A stretch of DNA of 64,000 bases from an uncultured Parabacteroides sp. Its GTDB lineage: Bacteria; Bacteroidota; Bacteroidia; Bacteroidales; Tannerellaceae. Both the position numbers and the translations under genes were made by a program. The stretch covers positions 1-64,000 of the forward strand of contig CAKVBA010000010.1 in the NCBI GenBank assembly GCA_934725305.1, in the 5' to 3' direction. The first letter of the stretch is position 1. Each line of letters begins with the position of its first letter. Positions 1-9,085 of the stretch are shown here, in pieces. The notes under the pieces are model-generated. The model did no database searches, was not told the DNA's origin, and saw only the letters and a program-made list of their open reading frames with translations.

Positions 1-111
1 TATTACTAAGTTTTAACCGAGTCAACTTACTTTATTGATAAGACATTTAGTAGTCAACTAAAAACGTTAACATACAGACTTTTTCTAAAAAGTCTCAGCC
101 CTCCTTTTTTT

Positions 112-309
112 GAATGCCGTTTGAATATCGTTTAAATGCCGTTTAAACACGGTTCAAAAAAAGGGTGTTTTCAAAAAGATGCCGACCTTTTTCCAAAAAG
201 GGTGCGCCCTTTTCCAAAAAAGGATGCGAGCTTTTGTTGAAGCGGATTCTCCTGCCCTTTCAAACGAGCTCGTCTATCAGCTTCGGATGGATAACGGTTT
301 TGCACTTCC
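112..309 (-). repeat. Degenerate 22-bp periodic repeat array (family C, copy 1)
   Basis: Successive 22-base blocks from 112 to 243 line up without a gap (112, 134, 156, 178, 200, 222), and weaker blocks continue to about 309. Blocks share an A-rich end (tttccaaaaa, tttcaaaaa) and a G-rich start (gggtgcg, gatgcc, ggatgcg), but no two are identical. On the reverse strand the units resemble those at 18192-18367 and 47687-47862. Because 22 is not a multiple of three the array is unlikely to be coding. It fills most of the space upstream of the SusC promoter. Confidence 0.7.
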
Positions 310-557
310 CGATCGCCTAAAGTGACAGATTGTAACAATTGCAATTCTACCGGGAGTGAACTAAAAAACTTCTTTGCCTGCAATAGGCAAATATCCCTGA
401 TAGCAGAATTTCTATTTTTGACATTTTGCTCATAAAACCGCATATTAACTGAATAAATATACAGTTTTATACTATATGTCATAAAACATTATTAAATTTT
501 ATGCCAAAAAATTTGCTCGGTAAAATATTTTCTGTAAATTGCCACCCGTTAACAGAA

Positions 558-590
558 TTGCATAAACAGGGTCTATAAGGAGTAAATTTG
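558..590 (+). promoter_or_regulatory. Candidate promoter of the SusC-SusD-peptidase operon
   Basis: taaatttg at 583-590 fits the Bacteroidetes -7 consensus TAnnTTTG, and a TTG lies at 558-560 with a slightly long 22-bp spacer. This would give an AT-rich leader of about 120 nt before the SusC start. No sigma/anti-sigma or two-component gene is next to it. Confidence 0.4.
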
Positions 591-718
591 TAACATTAAA
601 ATCTAAAGATATTACGAATTTATAATGAAGGAGTAGTATGAATACTATAAATTAAAAGCTACAATTATCCCAAATATTCCTATTTAAGCAAATTACAAAC
701 TTTAATTAAACTATTTAT

Positions 719-3700
719 ATGAAAGAACTGAATCGGAGTCTTTCCAAGGAAAGACGTGGCACTCTTAGTGCCTTCCGGTTGCCTTGTTTCCTTTTGGCGA
801 CCGCTTTAAGTATGCCGGCTCACGCTGCATTAGTACAGGATCAAGAAGGATCAATGAATCCACTATTGAGCCAAAATGGCATGTATGCGGAAAATAGCAT
901 TAATCAGAACAAGACAAAACAGGTAAGCGGTGTAGTTAAAGACGCTAATGGAGAACCGGTGATTGGTGCTAACGTTGTTGAGAAAGGAACAACAAATGGT
1001 ACAATCACAGACCTTGATGGCCGCTTTACCTTGACAGTTGCAGAACATGCAATTCTTCAGTTCTCATACGTAGGTATGCAGACCGCTGAATATGCATCTA
1101 AAGCGAATATGGATATTGTTCTGCAGAGCGATTTTCAGGAAGTTGACGAAGTTATCGTTGTTGCTTATGGTACAGCAAAGAAATCTACCTTTACAGGTTC
1201 TGCTTCTACAGTAAATGCAAAAGACTTAGCCGTTCGTCCGGTAACAAACGCTGCCACAGCATTGGAAGGTTCGGCTCCGGGTATCCAGGTAAAGGGTGGC
1301 TCTGGTCAGCCGGGTGCTGCTCCCGCTATCCGTATTAGAGGTTTCGGTAGTATCAATGCCTCTTCGGCTCCTCTGTATGTAATCGATGGTGCAATCTATA
1401 ACGAAAGTGCTTTTGCCGATATCAACCCTGCCGATATTGAAAGTATCTCTGTCTTGAAAGATGCGGCTTCTACTTCATTGTATGGTTCAAGTGCCGGTAA
1501 TGGTGTTGTATTGGTAACCACTAAAAAGGGTAAATCAGATAAACCGACTGTAGGTTTGAGCATTACTCAGGGTTTTGCAAACCGCAGTATCCCTCAGTAT
1601 GACTACATTAATATTTGGGAATACTATCCTGTGATGTGGAAACAGTTGCGTAACCAGCAAATTTCTAAGGGAAAATCAGAACAGGCTGCTGCTGAATTTG
1701 CATCTAAAAATATCTACACACTGTTAGCTTGTAACCCATTCAAAGACGTTCCTAACGACCAGATTGTAATGTCTGACGGTACATTGAACCCGGCTGCCAA
1801 TCAGCTGTTGTGGGGCGAAGATACAGACTGGTGGGACGCTGTTAGTCGCACAGGTTATCGTAGCGATTACAACTTGAACTTCAGTACACGTTCAGAAAAG
1901 AGTGACTCTTATGTATCTGTTGGCTACTTGACAGATAATGGTTACATCATGAAAACCGACTTCAACCGTTTCACTGCTCGTGCTAACGTAAACTTCCAGC
2001 CGGTCAAATGGTTCAAGGCAGGTGTTAACATTGCCGGTAACCGCACAAAATCAAATACAACCAGCCACGGTGGTAGTACATTCTCAAACCCGTTCCACTT
2101 CGTACACCGTATGGGTCCGATCTATCCCTTGCACATACACGATCCTAAGACAGGTGAATACATCTTGGATTCTGAAGGAAACAAGCAGTGGGATTACTTG
2201 AGCGACCGTGGTAGTGGTGCAACTCCGGGTCGTCACCTGATTGCAGAAAAGGAGTTGAACAAGCAGTATTATATGCGTAATGGTCTCTCTACAAGAGGTT
2301 ATGCAGACTTCAACATCATGGAAGGTTTGAAGTTTACAATCAATGGCGCATACGACTTTACAGATAAACGTAACCGCGAATACCAGAATAAAGAGGTGGG
2401 TGACGGTGCTCCCGGCGGTCTTATGTTCTTCGGAAACTATAGAACAACAACCATACTGTTCAACCAGTTGCTCAACTACTCGAAAGACTTTGGTGCACAC
2501 CACGTTGATGCAATGTTGGGTCATGAAAGCTATCAATATGAGTTGAATTCTGAAGCTTACACACGTCAGGGCCAGATTGTAGATGGCATCTATGAATTCG
2601 GTAACTTCACCAACACAACTGCGATTGGTTCTCAGACTGACAAATACAAGAAAGAGGGTTACTTCGGTCGTGTAAACTATAACTACAACGATAAATACTA
2701 CGGATCATTCTCATTCCGTCATGATGGTTCTTCTCGTTTCCACAAATCTTCTCGTTGGGGTAACTTCTGGTCTGCCGGTTTGTCTTGGAGAATGGATCAG
2801 GAAAACTTCATCAAGGATATCAACTGGATCAACCAGCTGAAGCTTCGTGCCTCTTACGGTGAAACCGGTAACGACCTTACTGGCGGTTACTATCCGTATA
2901 AAGACCTTTACACATTAGGTTTCAACAACGGTCAGGAAGCAGGTATCTACTTCGACTCATTGGGTAACAAGGACTTGAAATGGGAAACACAGGTCAGCTA
3001 CGACTTAGCTCTCGAATTTGGCGTATTCAACTTCTTGACAGGTTCTGTAGAATTCTTCAGCAAGCAATCAAAAGATTTGTTGTTCTCTGTTCCGGTATCA
3101 ACACAGACAGGTTCATCCAGCGTATGGAAAAACATTGGTAAGGTAGCCAATAATGGTGTTGAAATTTCATTGGATGCCAAGTTGATTGACAACCACGATT
3201 GGAAATGGTCAATTGGTGCTAATGCAACCTTCTTGAAGAATGAAATCAAACGCTTGCCTGAAGGTATGTCAGAAATCATCGACGGTACAAAGCGTTTGGC
3301 TGTAGGCCAATCAGTATATGACTACTGGATGAGACATACAATCGGTGTAAACCCGGATAATGGAGACTTGATGTTCGTATTCGACCAAGAAAATGCAACA
3401 TGGAGTGATAGCGATTGCTACGAATATAAGGGTCAGAAGGTGACTACAAACCGCACAAAGGGTGCTTTCCACTATGCAGGTTCAGCTATTCCTGATGTAT
3501 ATGGTGGTATCAACACCAACTTGAAGTACAAAAACTTCGACTTAGGTTTGGTATTCTCTTATCAGTTGGGTGGTGTAGTTCGCGATGGCGACTATATCCA
3601 GATTATGCAGGTAAACAACTATGGTGGTAACGTTCACCGTGACGTACTCAAAGCATGGCAGAAACCGGGTGACATCACCGATATTCCTCGTTGGGATGCT

Positions 3701-3976
3701 TCAACCAGTTCAAATGTCAACAACGGTTACATCGATCGTTGGTTGGTATCAGCCAGCTACCTAAGCTTCAAATCAGCAACTTTAGGCTATTCATTGCCTA
3801 AGGCTTGGGCTCAGAAGGCTACACTGCAGAGCGTTCGCTTCACATTGAGCGGTGAAAACTTATTGATGTTGGCAGCTCGTAAAGGTTTGAACCCATCTGA
3901 TGGATTCAGCGGTAACTCAGGTTACAGCTACACACCTTCACGTGTATTCACATTAGGTGTTAACGTTTCATTCTAA
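719..3976 (+). CDS. SusC/RagA-type TonB-dependent outer-membrane transporter
   Basis: Outer-membrane barrel of the SusC family, which imports oligomeric nutrients under a SusD lid using TonB energy. The 1085-aa product has an unusually long polar N-terminus before a hydrophobic signal segment ending near AHAALV (about residue 37). A carboxypeptidase-regulatory-like domain follows (about 67-135, starting VSGVVKDANGEP), then a TonB-box-like stretch EVIVVAYGT near residue 144. The plug domain includes IRIRGFGSINASSAPLYVID, and a long barrel ends in the typical aromatic terminus VNVSF. It is followed after 23 bp by its SusD partner and then a secreted peptidase, so peptides are a more likely cargo than glycans. 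No glycosidase is in the locus. The substrate is inferred. Confidence 0.95.
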   Translation: MKELNRSLSKERRGTLSAFRLPCFLLATALSMPAHAALVQDQEGSMNPLLSQNGMYAENSINQNKTKQVSGVVKDANGEPVIGANVVEKGTTNGTITDLDGRFTLTVAEHAILQFSYVGMQTAEYASKANMDIVLQSDFQEVDEVIVVAYGTAKKSTFTGSASTVNAKDLAVRPVTNAATALEGSAPGIQVKGGSGQPGAAPAIRIRGFGSINASSAPLYVIDGAIYNESAFADINPADIESISVLKDAASTSLYGSSAGNGVVLVTTKKGKSDKPTVGLSITQGFANRSIPQYDYINIWEYYPVMWKQLRNQQISKGKSEQAAAEFASKNIYTLLACNPFKDVPNDQIVMSDGTLNPAANQLLWGEDTDWWDAVSRTGYRSDYNLNFSTRSEKSDSYVSVGYLTDNGYIMKTDFNRFTARANVNFQPVKWFKAGVNIAGNRTKSNTTSHGGSTFSNPFHFVHRMGPIYPLHIHDPKTGEYILDSEGNKQWDYLSDRGSGATPGRHLIAEKELNKQYYMRNGLSTRGYADFNIMEGLKFTINGAYDFTDKRNREYQNKEVGDGAPGGLMFFGNYRTTTILFNQLLNYSKDFGAHHVDAMLGHESYQYELNSEAYTRQGQIVDGIYEFGNFTNTTAIGSQTDKYKKEGYFGRVNYNYNDKYYGSFSFRHDGSSRFHKSSRWGNFWSAGLSWRMDQENFIKDINWINQLKLRASYGETGNDLTGGYYPYKDLYTLGFNNGQEAGIYFDSLGNKDLKWETQVSYDLALEFGVFNFLTGSVEFFSKQSKDLLFSVPVSTQTGSSSVWKNIGKVANNGVEISLDAKLIDNHDWKWSIGANATFLKNEIKRLPEGMSEIIDGTKRLAVGQSVYDYWMRHTIGVNPDNGDLMFVFDQENATWSDSDCYEYKGQKVTTNRTKGAFHYAGSAIPDVYGGINTNLKYKNFDLGLVFSYQLGGVVRDGDYIQIMQVNNYGGNVHRDVLKAWQKPGDITDIPRWDASTSSNVNNGYIDRWLVSASYLSFKSATLGYSLPKAWAQKATLQSVRFTLSGENLLMLAARKGLNPSDGFSGNSGYSYTPSRVFTLGVNVSF

Positions 3977-3999
3977 TCAATTTTTAATCGAATTCTATC

Positions 4000-5481
4000 A
4001 TGAGAAAATTAGTATATCATTCATTAGCCGCATTTGCATTAACACTTGCATTAGGTTCTTGTAATAGCGATTTCATGGAGACCTCTCCTACTAACCAAAT
4101 AGACAGTGAACAGGCAACCCAGACAATAGGTAACTTAAGAGCCCTGTTAGCCGGTGCACACCGTAGCTTATATGGAGAATGGGGTTACGACAAACCGGGA
4201 GAATCAGGTATAAACATGCATAAAGATATCCTGGGCGAAGATGTTGTTCTGCCAAGTCCGGGTAACGGTTGGTTCAACAACGAATATGCCTGGTTGCGCC
4301 ACATCGACCCTGATACCGGTCTTCCATACTTTGGTTTCACCTACTATTATAGTATGATCAGTGCAGCCAACACTATTTTGGCCCATATTGATAATGTCCC
4401 CGGTACAGAAGAAGAACGCAATCAGATCAAGGGTGAAGCCCTGGTTTTCCGTGCACACAGCCACTTCCAAATGGTTCAGCTGTTTGGTAAACGCTATGTA
4501 GCCGGACAGGAAAACTCTCAGTTGGGTGTTCCCTATCGCTTCGAAGCTAATCTGGAGCCGCAGGCTCGTAATACCGTAGAAGAGGTTTACAAATGGGCAA
4601 ACGAAGACATTGACAACGCCATTAAATGCTTGTCAAGCTATCAGCGTAAAAACATCAACCACTTCTCACAGAGCGTTGCTTACGGTATCAAGGCTCGTAT
4701 TGCATTGGTCCAAGAAAACTGGCCGGTTGCTATCGAAGCTGCTACTAAGGCGTTGGAAACAGCTCGCGCTGAAGGTCGTGAATTGCAGACTGGAGCCTCT
4801 TTGCTGGGTGGCTTCAACAACGTAGAACGCAACAGCGAATGGATGTGGGCTTCTATCATGACAACCGAACAGGATTTGGCATTTAGCCACTTCTTTGCCT
4901 ACATGTCATGGAACTTCAACTCTACACCGGTTCGTAAGGCAACTCGCTGTATCCTTGACAGACTGTATGCCAAGATTTCTCCGACAGACATCCGTGCTCA
5001 GTGGTGGGATCCGACAGGAACAGCAGAAGTACCTTTATCATCTTATGCTAAATGGGAATATCAGAACCGTAAGTTCACCTCTCAGTCAGCAGGTAGTGCT
5101 GTAAATGATATGGTTTACATGCGTATGTCTGAAATGTATCTGATCAAGGCCGAAGCGGAAGCTCGTAGCGGTCAGGAAGATGCAGCCCGCCAGACATTGC
5201 TCGAATGGGAAGTAACCCGCGACCCGGAATATAAACTATCACAGAATAGCGGACAGGATTTGGTTGAAGAAATCTGGACACAGCGCCGTATCGAATTGTG
5301 GGGCGAAGGTTTCCGATTCACCGACTTGAAGCGACAGAACAAAGATTTGGACCGTCGTGACAGCAACCACAACGAAGCAATTTGTGTAACTATGTACGTG
5401 CCGGCCGGTGATCCGAAATGGCAGTTCAAGATTCCGAAAAGCGAAATGAATGTCAACCCGTTGATGGTACAAAACGAGTAA
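4000..5481 (+). CDS. SusD/RagB-family outer-membrane lipoprotein
   Basis: Surface-exposed lid lipoprotein that pairs with the preceding SusC-like barrel. A lipobox LALGSC puts the lipidated cysteine at residue 21. The body has the alpha-helical TPR-like composition of the family, with motifs such as MRMSEMYLIKAEAEAR and a C-terminal RRIELWGEGFRFTDLKR, which are typical SusD/RagB features. At 493 aa it is at the short end of the family. It lies 23 bp after SusC and 26 bp before the S9 peptidase start, consistent with one transcript. Binding specificity cannot be read from sequence. Confidence 0.94.
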   Translation: MRKLVYHSLAAFALTLALGSCNSDFMETSPTNQIDSEQATQTIGNLRALLAGAHRSLYGEWGYDKPGESGINMHKDILGEDVVLPSPGNGWFNNEYAWLRHIDPDTGLPYFGFTYYYSMISAANTILAHIDNVPGTEEERNQIKGEALVFRAHSHFQMVQLFGKRYVAGQENSQLGVPYRFEANLEPQARNTVEEVYKWANEDIDNAIKCLSSYQRKNINHFSQSVAYGIKARIALVQENWPVAIEAATKALETARAEGRELQTGASLLGGFNNVERNSEWMWASIMTTEQDLAFSHFFAYMSWNFNSTPVRKATRCILDRLYAKISPTDIRAQWWDPTGTAEVPLSSYAKWEYQNRKFTSQSAGSAVNDMVYMRMSEMYLIKAEAEARSGQEDAARQTLLEWEVTRDPEYKLSQNSGQDLVEEIWTQRRIELWGEGFRFTDLKRQNKDLDRRDSNHNEAICVTMYVPAGDPKWQFKIPKSEMNVNPLMVQNE

Positions 5482-5507
5482 TATTTAATCTTATATTTTT
5501 CACTTAT

Positions 5508-7913
5508 ATGAAAAAACTTATCATTTCATTATGTATTCTTTGCGGTGGCTATGCAGCCACCGCTCAAGAAGCTCTTTACCAGAGACCTCCTCAGGTAATT
5601 GAGAAAGTTGCATTGGCGCCTTTGGCTCCGACGCGCATTATTAGTGGTAACAATCAGTGGATCCTTCAGCTGGATCGTTCTCGCTACACTCCTATTGCTA
5701 AATTGGCTCAGACAGAACTTCGCCTGGCAGGTATGCGCATCAATCCGACATCTTTCTGCAGAAGCCGAATGAGCGAATATAGCGGTGCATCTCTTCTTAA
5801 GATGATGGACGACAAAGCTGTTCAGATCAAGGGTCTTCCGGCTAAAAGCTTCATCATGGCCTCTTCTTTCTCTCCCAACGCAAAACAGATTGTACTGGCA
5901 GTAGAAGAAGGTAATGGTATTTATCTGTATCGTGTTAATCCCGAAACTGCAACAGCTCAGAAGATCAGCGACCGCCGCATGAATCTTACAACCTATGCCT
6001 ATATGGAATGGTTGAACGACGATGAGTTTGTTACAATCCTTGTTCCTAATTCATTGGGTGCAGCTCCGGCAGAAAAAGAACTTCCTAAAGGTCCGGCTAT
6101 CCAGGAAAGTACAGGTAAGGCAGCTCCTGCAAGAACATGGCAGGATATGTTGAAGAGCCCGCACGATGAAAATGTATTCACATACTACTTCACAGGCCAG
6201 ATGGCTCGCATCAACGGTCAGACAGTGAAGGAAATTGGTAAGCCGGCTGTTTACAGCGGTCTTTCAGTTTCTCCTGACAAACAGATGTTGTTGGTTTCTA
6301 TGATTCAGAAGCCTTATTCTTACCAGGTTCCGATGATGAGCTTTGCACAGACTCACGCTGTATGGGATCTGAACGGTAAAGAATTGGTTCAGTTGGCTAA
6401 CAATCCGACAATCATCCGTCCGATGGGTTACGATGCTTGTTCTCCTTATCCAAGAAACTTCGGCTGGAGAAGCGACAAACCTTCTACTGTCTATTGGATC
6501 GAAGCTCAGGACAAGGGTGACAGCCGCAACTATAAGGTAGATTATAAAGATATCGCTTACCAGTGGACAGCTCCTTTCACAGGCTCAAAGACAGAAGTTG
6601 CTCGCACAAAAGAACGTATGAGCAGTATCATGTGGGGTAACGACGACTTTGCTATGTTGAACGAAACTTGCGAAGAACGTGCAAACGTGAAAGTTTGGAA
6701 GTTCAAACCTTGTTCAAAGGATGCAATGGAAATCGTATTCGACTATTCAATGGACGATGGTTATGGCAATCCGGGAACACCGGTTCTTGTTAAGAACGAA
6801 TTGGGCAGATCTGTCGTTTACAACACACAGAAAGGTAACGAAATCATGATGATTTCTCCGGGTGCTTCTCCTGAAGGTAACATGCCGTTCATCAGCCGTT
6901 ATCAGATCAAGGAAAAGAAGAACACTATCTTGTGGCGTTGCCAGGCTCCGTATTACGAAAGCATCGAAAAGGTAATTGATCCGGCTAAACAGATCGTAAT
7001 CACTTCTCGTCAGTCTAAAGAAGAACCGGCTAACTTGTTCTATCGCAACTTGAAGAAGAAGAAAGCTGATCAGCTGACAAACTTTGCAAATCCGTATCCT
7101 GAAATGAAGGGTGTTTCTAAAGAGAAAATCCACTACAAACGTGCCGATGGTTTGGATTTGACAGCTACAGTTTATCTGCCTGCAGGTTATAACAAAGATC
7201 GTGACGGTCGCTTACCGGTGTTGATGTGGGCTTATCCGCGTGAATTCCGTTCAAAAGCAGACGCTGGTCAGGTTCGTGGCTCTCAGTACACATTCACTAA
7301 TATCGGTAACGGTTCTCCGGTATTCTGGGTATTGCGTGGATTCTGTGTAATGGAAAGTGTAGAAATGCCGATCGTTGGAACAAGCGAAACAGCTGAACCT
7401 AACGACAACTTCTTGGAACAGTTGACAATGAATGCAGAGGCTGCTATCAATGCTATCGCAGATATGGGTATTGGTGACCGCAACCGCGTTGCAATCGGTG
7501 GACACTCTTACGGTGCGTTCATGACAGCTAACTTGCTGACACATACTAAGCTGTTCAAGGCTGGTATCGCTCGTAGTGGTGCTTACAACCGTACATTGAC
7601 TCCGTTTGGTTTCCAGTCTGAAACTCGTACATACTGGGAAGCTCCTGATGTTTACTACAAGATGTCTCCGTTCTCTTATGCTAATCAGCTGAGCGGTGCT
7701 CTGTTGCTGATCCACGGTGATTCAGATAACAACACAGGTACTTATCCGATACAGACAGAACGTTTCTTCCAGGCTTTGAAGGGTCACGGTGCTATCACTC
7801 GTTTCATCTCATTGCCGTATGAAAGCCACGGTTACACAGCAGAAGAAAACGTTTTACACCTGTTGTATGAATGCGATGCTTGGCTTGACAAGTATGTAAA
7901 ACAGGCAAAATAA
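5508..7913 (+). CDS. Secreted S9 family peptidase, glutamyl endopeptidase-like
   Basis: Serine peptidase of the prolyl oligopeptidase clan, 801 aa from the ATG at 5508. That start is chosen because it gives a clean signal peptide (MKKLIISLCILCGGYAATAQ); a longer frame from 5418 would overlap SusD. The N-terminal two thirds resemble a beta-propeller. The C-terminal alpha/beta-hydrolase domain carries GGHSYGAF with Ser667, HGDSDNN (Asp740 likely) and ESHGY (His774). The stretch around SGAYNRTLTPFGFQ resembles the chloroplast glutamyl endopeptidase group of S9 as I recall it, so cleavage after Glu is plausible but inferred. Its place behind SusC/SusD suggests that imported peptides are trimmed in the periplasm. 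Confidence 0.9.
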   Translation: MKKLIISLCILCGGYAATAQEALYQRPPQVIEKVALAPLAPTRIISGNNQWILQLDRSRYTPIAKLAQTELRLAGMRINPTSFCRSRMSEYSGASLLKMMDDKAVQIKGLPAKSFIMASSFSPNAKQIVLAVEEGNGIYLYRVNPETATAQKISDRRMNLTTYAYMEWLNDDEFVTILVPNSLGAAPAEKELPKGPAIQESTGKAAPARTWQDMLKSPHDENVFTYYFTGQMARINGQTVKEIGKPAVYSGLSVSPDKQMLLVSMIQKPYSYQVPMMSFAQTHAVWDLNGKELVQLANNPTIIRPMGYDACSPYPRNFGWRSDKPSTVYWIEAQDKGDSRNYKVDYKDIAYQWTAPFTGSKTEVARTKERMSSIMWGNDDFAMLNETCEERANVKVWKFKPCSKDAMEIVFDYSMDDGYGNPGTPVLVKNELGRSVVYNTQKGNEIMMISPGASPEGNMPFISRYQIKEKKNTILWRCQAPYYESIEKVIDPAKQIVITSRQSKEEPANLFYRNLKKKKADQLTNFANPYPEMKGVSKEKIHYKRADGLDLTATVYLPAGYNKDRDGRLPVLMWAYPREFRSKADAGQVRGSQYTFTNIGNGSPVFWVLRGFCVMESVEMPIVGTSETAEPNDNFLEQLTMNAEAAINAIADMGIGDRNRVAIGGHSYGAFMTANLLTHTKLFKAGIARSGAYNRTLTPFGFQSETRTYWEAPDVYYKMSPFSYANQLSGALLLIHGDSDNNTGTYPIQTERFFQALKGHGAITRFISLPYESHGYTAEENVLHLLYECDAWLDKYVKQAK

Positions 7914-7964
7914 GAAGGATTTTCCGTTTTGTTAGTTTAATTATACAAAAGACCAAGGTCTAAA

Positions 7965-8006
7965 AAAGGGGTTGTGTCAAAACGATGGTTTTGATGCAGC
8001 CCCTTT
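7965..8006. terminator. Bidirectional hairpin terminator (family T)
   Basis: A 19-base arm (aaaggggttgtgtcaaaac) pairs with gttttgatgcagcccctt across a 4-base loop, flanked by A and T runs. It lies between the convergent peptidase and epimerase genes. The same GGCTGCATCAAAA-type stem recurs at seven other sites in the window. Confidence 0.8.
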
Positions 8007-8059
8007 AACTTATCCCGGCTATTAGATTTCAATTCCGGCTCGTGATTGTGCCTGGTTCA

Positions 8060-8944
8060 TCACTTACACGGATGGATCTCAATTGTATAAGAGACCTCCA
8101 TGCCGGCACCCGGCTGCAGATGTTGCATCCAATCCTTGTCTTTATATTCGCCCTCATATCCGGCACGGTCGCAACGGCCATACCAAGGTTCGATGCAAAC
8201 AAATGGCGCATCCTTTGCAGGAGGAGACCACAGTCCTACCACTGGTGCATCAAAGTGAAGAGTCAAGACCGCCTCACGCGCGTTGTTATGCAAAACCACC
8301 TGATGCAGTTGTCCGTCTTCAAAGATCAAGGCATCTTTATCAAAGGTATGCGTATCCAGCGGAAGCATTCCCTGCTCATCCAGTGTCAGCGGATAGCGAT
8401 CCGTAGCAGCACAACCTTTCTCTTTGATCAGGATAAATTCCAATCCCTCTTGCTTGTCAAAAGAGAAAAAGCCTCGTTTGTCGGTTTCTGCCGTATAGTC
8501 TGGATAATAGAAAGCCGGATGAGCACCGATCTGGAAGTGCATCTCCTCTTTTCCCCTATTCTCGACCGACCAAATCACCTCGATCCGATTTCCCCGTAGG
8601 CGATAACCAATCTCAAGGCGGAAATGAAATGGATAGATGGCCCATGTTTCCTCGTCGCTGTCCAAACGGTAACGCACTTCATCTGCTTTATCCACAATCA
8701 GCTGAAACTCCTTGTCACGGGCAAAACCATGTTGAGACAGAGGATAGACTTTCCCTTCGTGGCGATATTCATTATTCCATACAGCACCGACAATCGGGAA
8801 AAGTACGGGCGAATGGCGTTTCCAATAGGCAGGATCGGCCTGCCACAGATATTCACGACCCGAAGCATTCTCTTTGATACTACAAAGTTCAGCTCCTGAT
8901 TCTTTGATCTGAATTGTTACTTGTTGATTTGACAATGTTTTCAT
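8060..8944 (-). CDS. Aldose 1-epimerase family protein (LacX/YeaD-like)
   Basis: Galactose-mutarotase-fold protein of about 294 aa. The ATG at 8944 is preferred; a GTG two codons upstream is possible. Family features are an early GAELCSIK, the substrate-cleft region SQHGFARDKEF near residue 74 with its conserved His and Arg, IGAHPAFYYP near 150 and EPWYGRCDR near 260. Such proteins interconvert sugar anomers, and this LacX-like subgroup often has unproven substrates. No signal peptide is visible, so it should be cytoplasmic. It is monocistronic, divergent from the DUF362 gene. Confidence 0.88.
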   Translation of the reverse strand: MKTLSNQQVTIQIKESGAELCSIKENASGREYLWQADPAYWKRHSPVLFPIVGAVWNNEYRHEGKVYPLSQHGFARDKEFQLIVDKADEVRYRLDSDEETWAIYPFHFRLEIGYRLRGNRIEVIWSVENRGKEEMHFQIGAHPAFYYPDYTAETDKRGFFSFDKQEGLEFILIKEKGCAATDRYPLTLDEQGMLPLDTHTFDKDALIFEDGQLHQVVLHNNAREAVLTLHFDAPVVGLWSPPAKDAPFVCIEPWYGRCDRAGYEGEYKDKDWMQHLQPGAGMEVSYTIEIHPCK

Positions 8945-8964
8945 AAACACATGATTTTAACGCT

Positions 8965-9002
8965 CAAAGATACACTATTTCGGTAGAAAACTTATATCTT
9001 TG
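8965..9002. promoter_or_regulatory. Divergent -7 boxes for the epimerase and DUF362 genes
   Basis: On the minus strand tatctttg (8972-8965) precedes the epimerase start by 20 bp. On the plus strand tatctttg (8995-9002) precedes the DUF362 gene by 84 bp. Both match TAnnTTTG, but I see no convincing -33 TTTG for either. Confidence 0.4.
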
Positions 9003-9085
9003 TTAAACCATGGAGTAAACAGTAAGTCTAAAACTTAGTTATACCAATCATAATAAGAGTTCAATACTCAATAATAATATCGCAT

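Noticed and set aside
112..243. CRISPR array
   Set aside because: Blocks are contiguous, with no alternation of identical repeats and unique spacers, and there are no cas genes.
171..482. Minus-strand frame of 103 codons over the first 22-bp array
   Set aside because: It ends within the degenerate array, lacks a ribosome-binding site and domain features, and is explained by a periodic sequence with few stops.
8042..8599. Plus-strand 185-codon frame opposite the aldose epimerase gene
   Set aside because: It lies entirely antisense to a well-supported gene and shows no family features.
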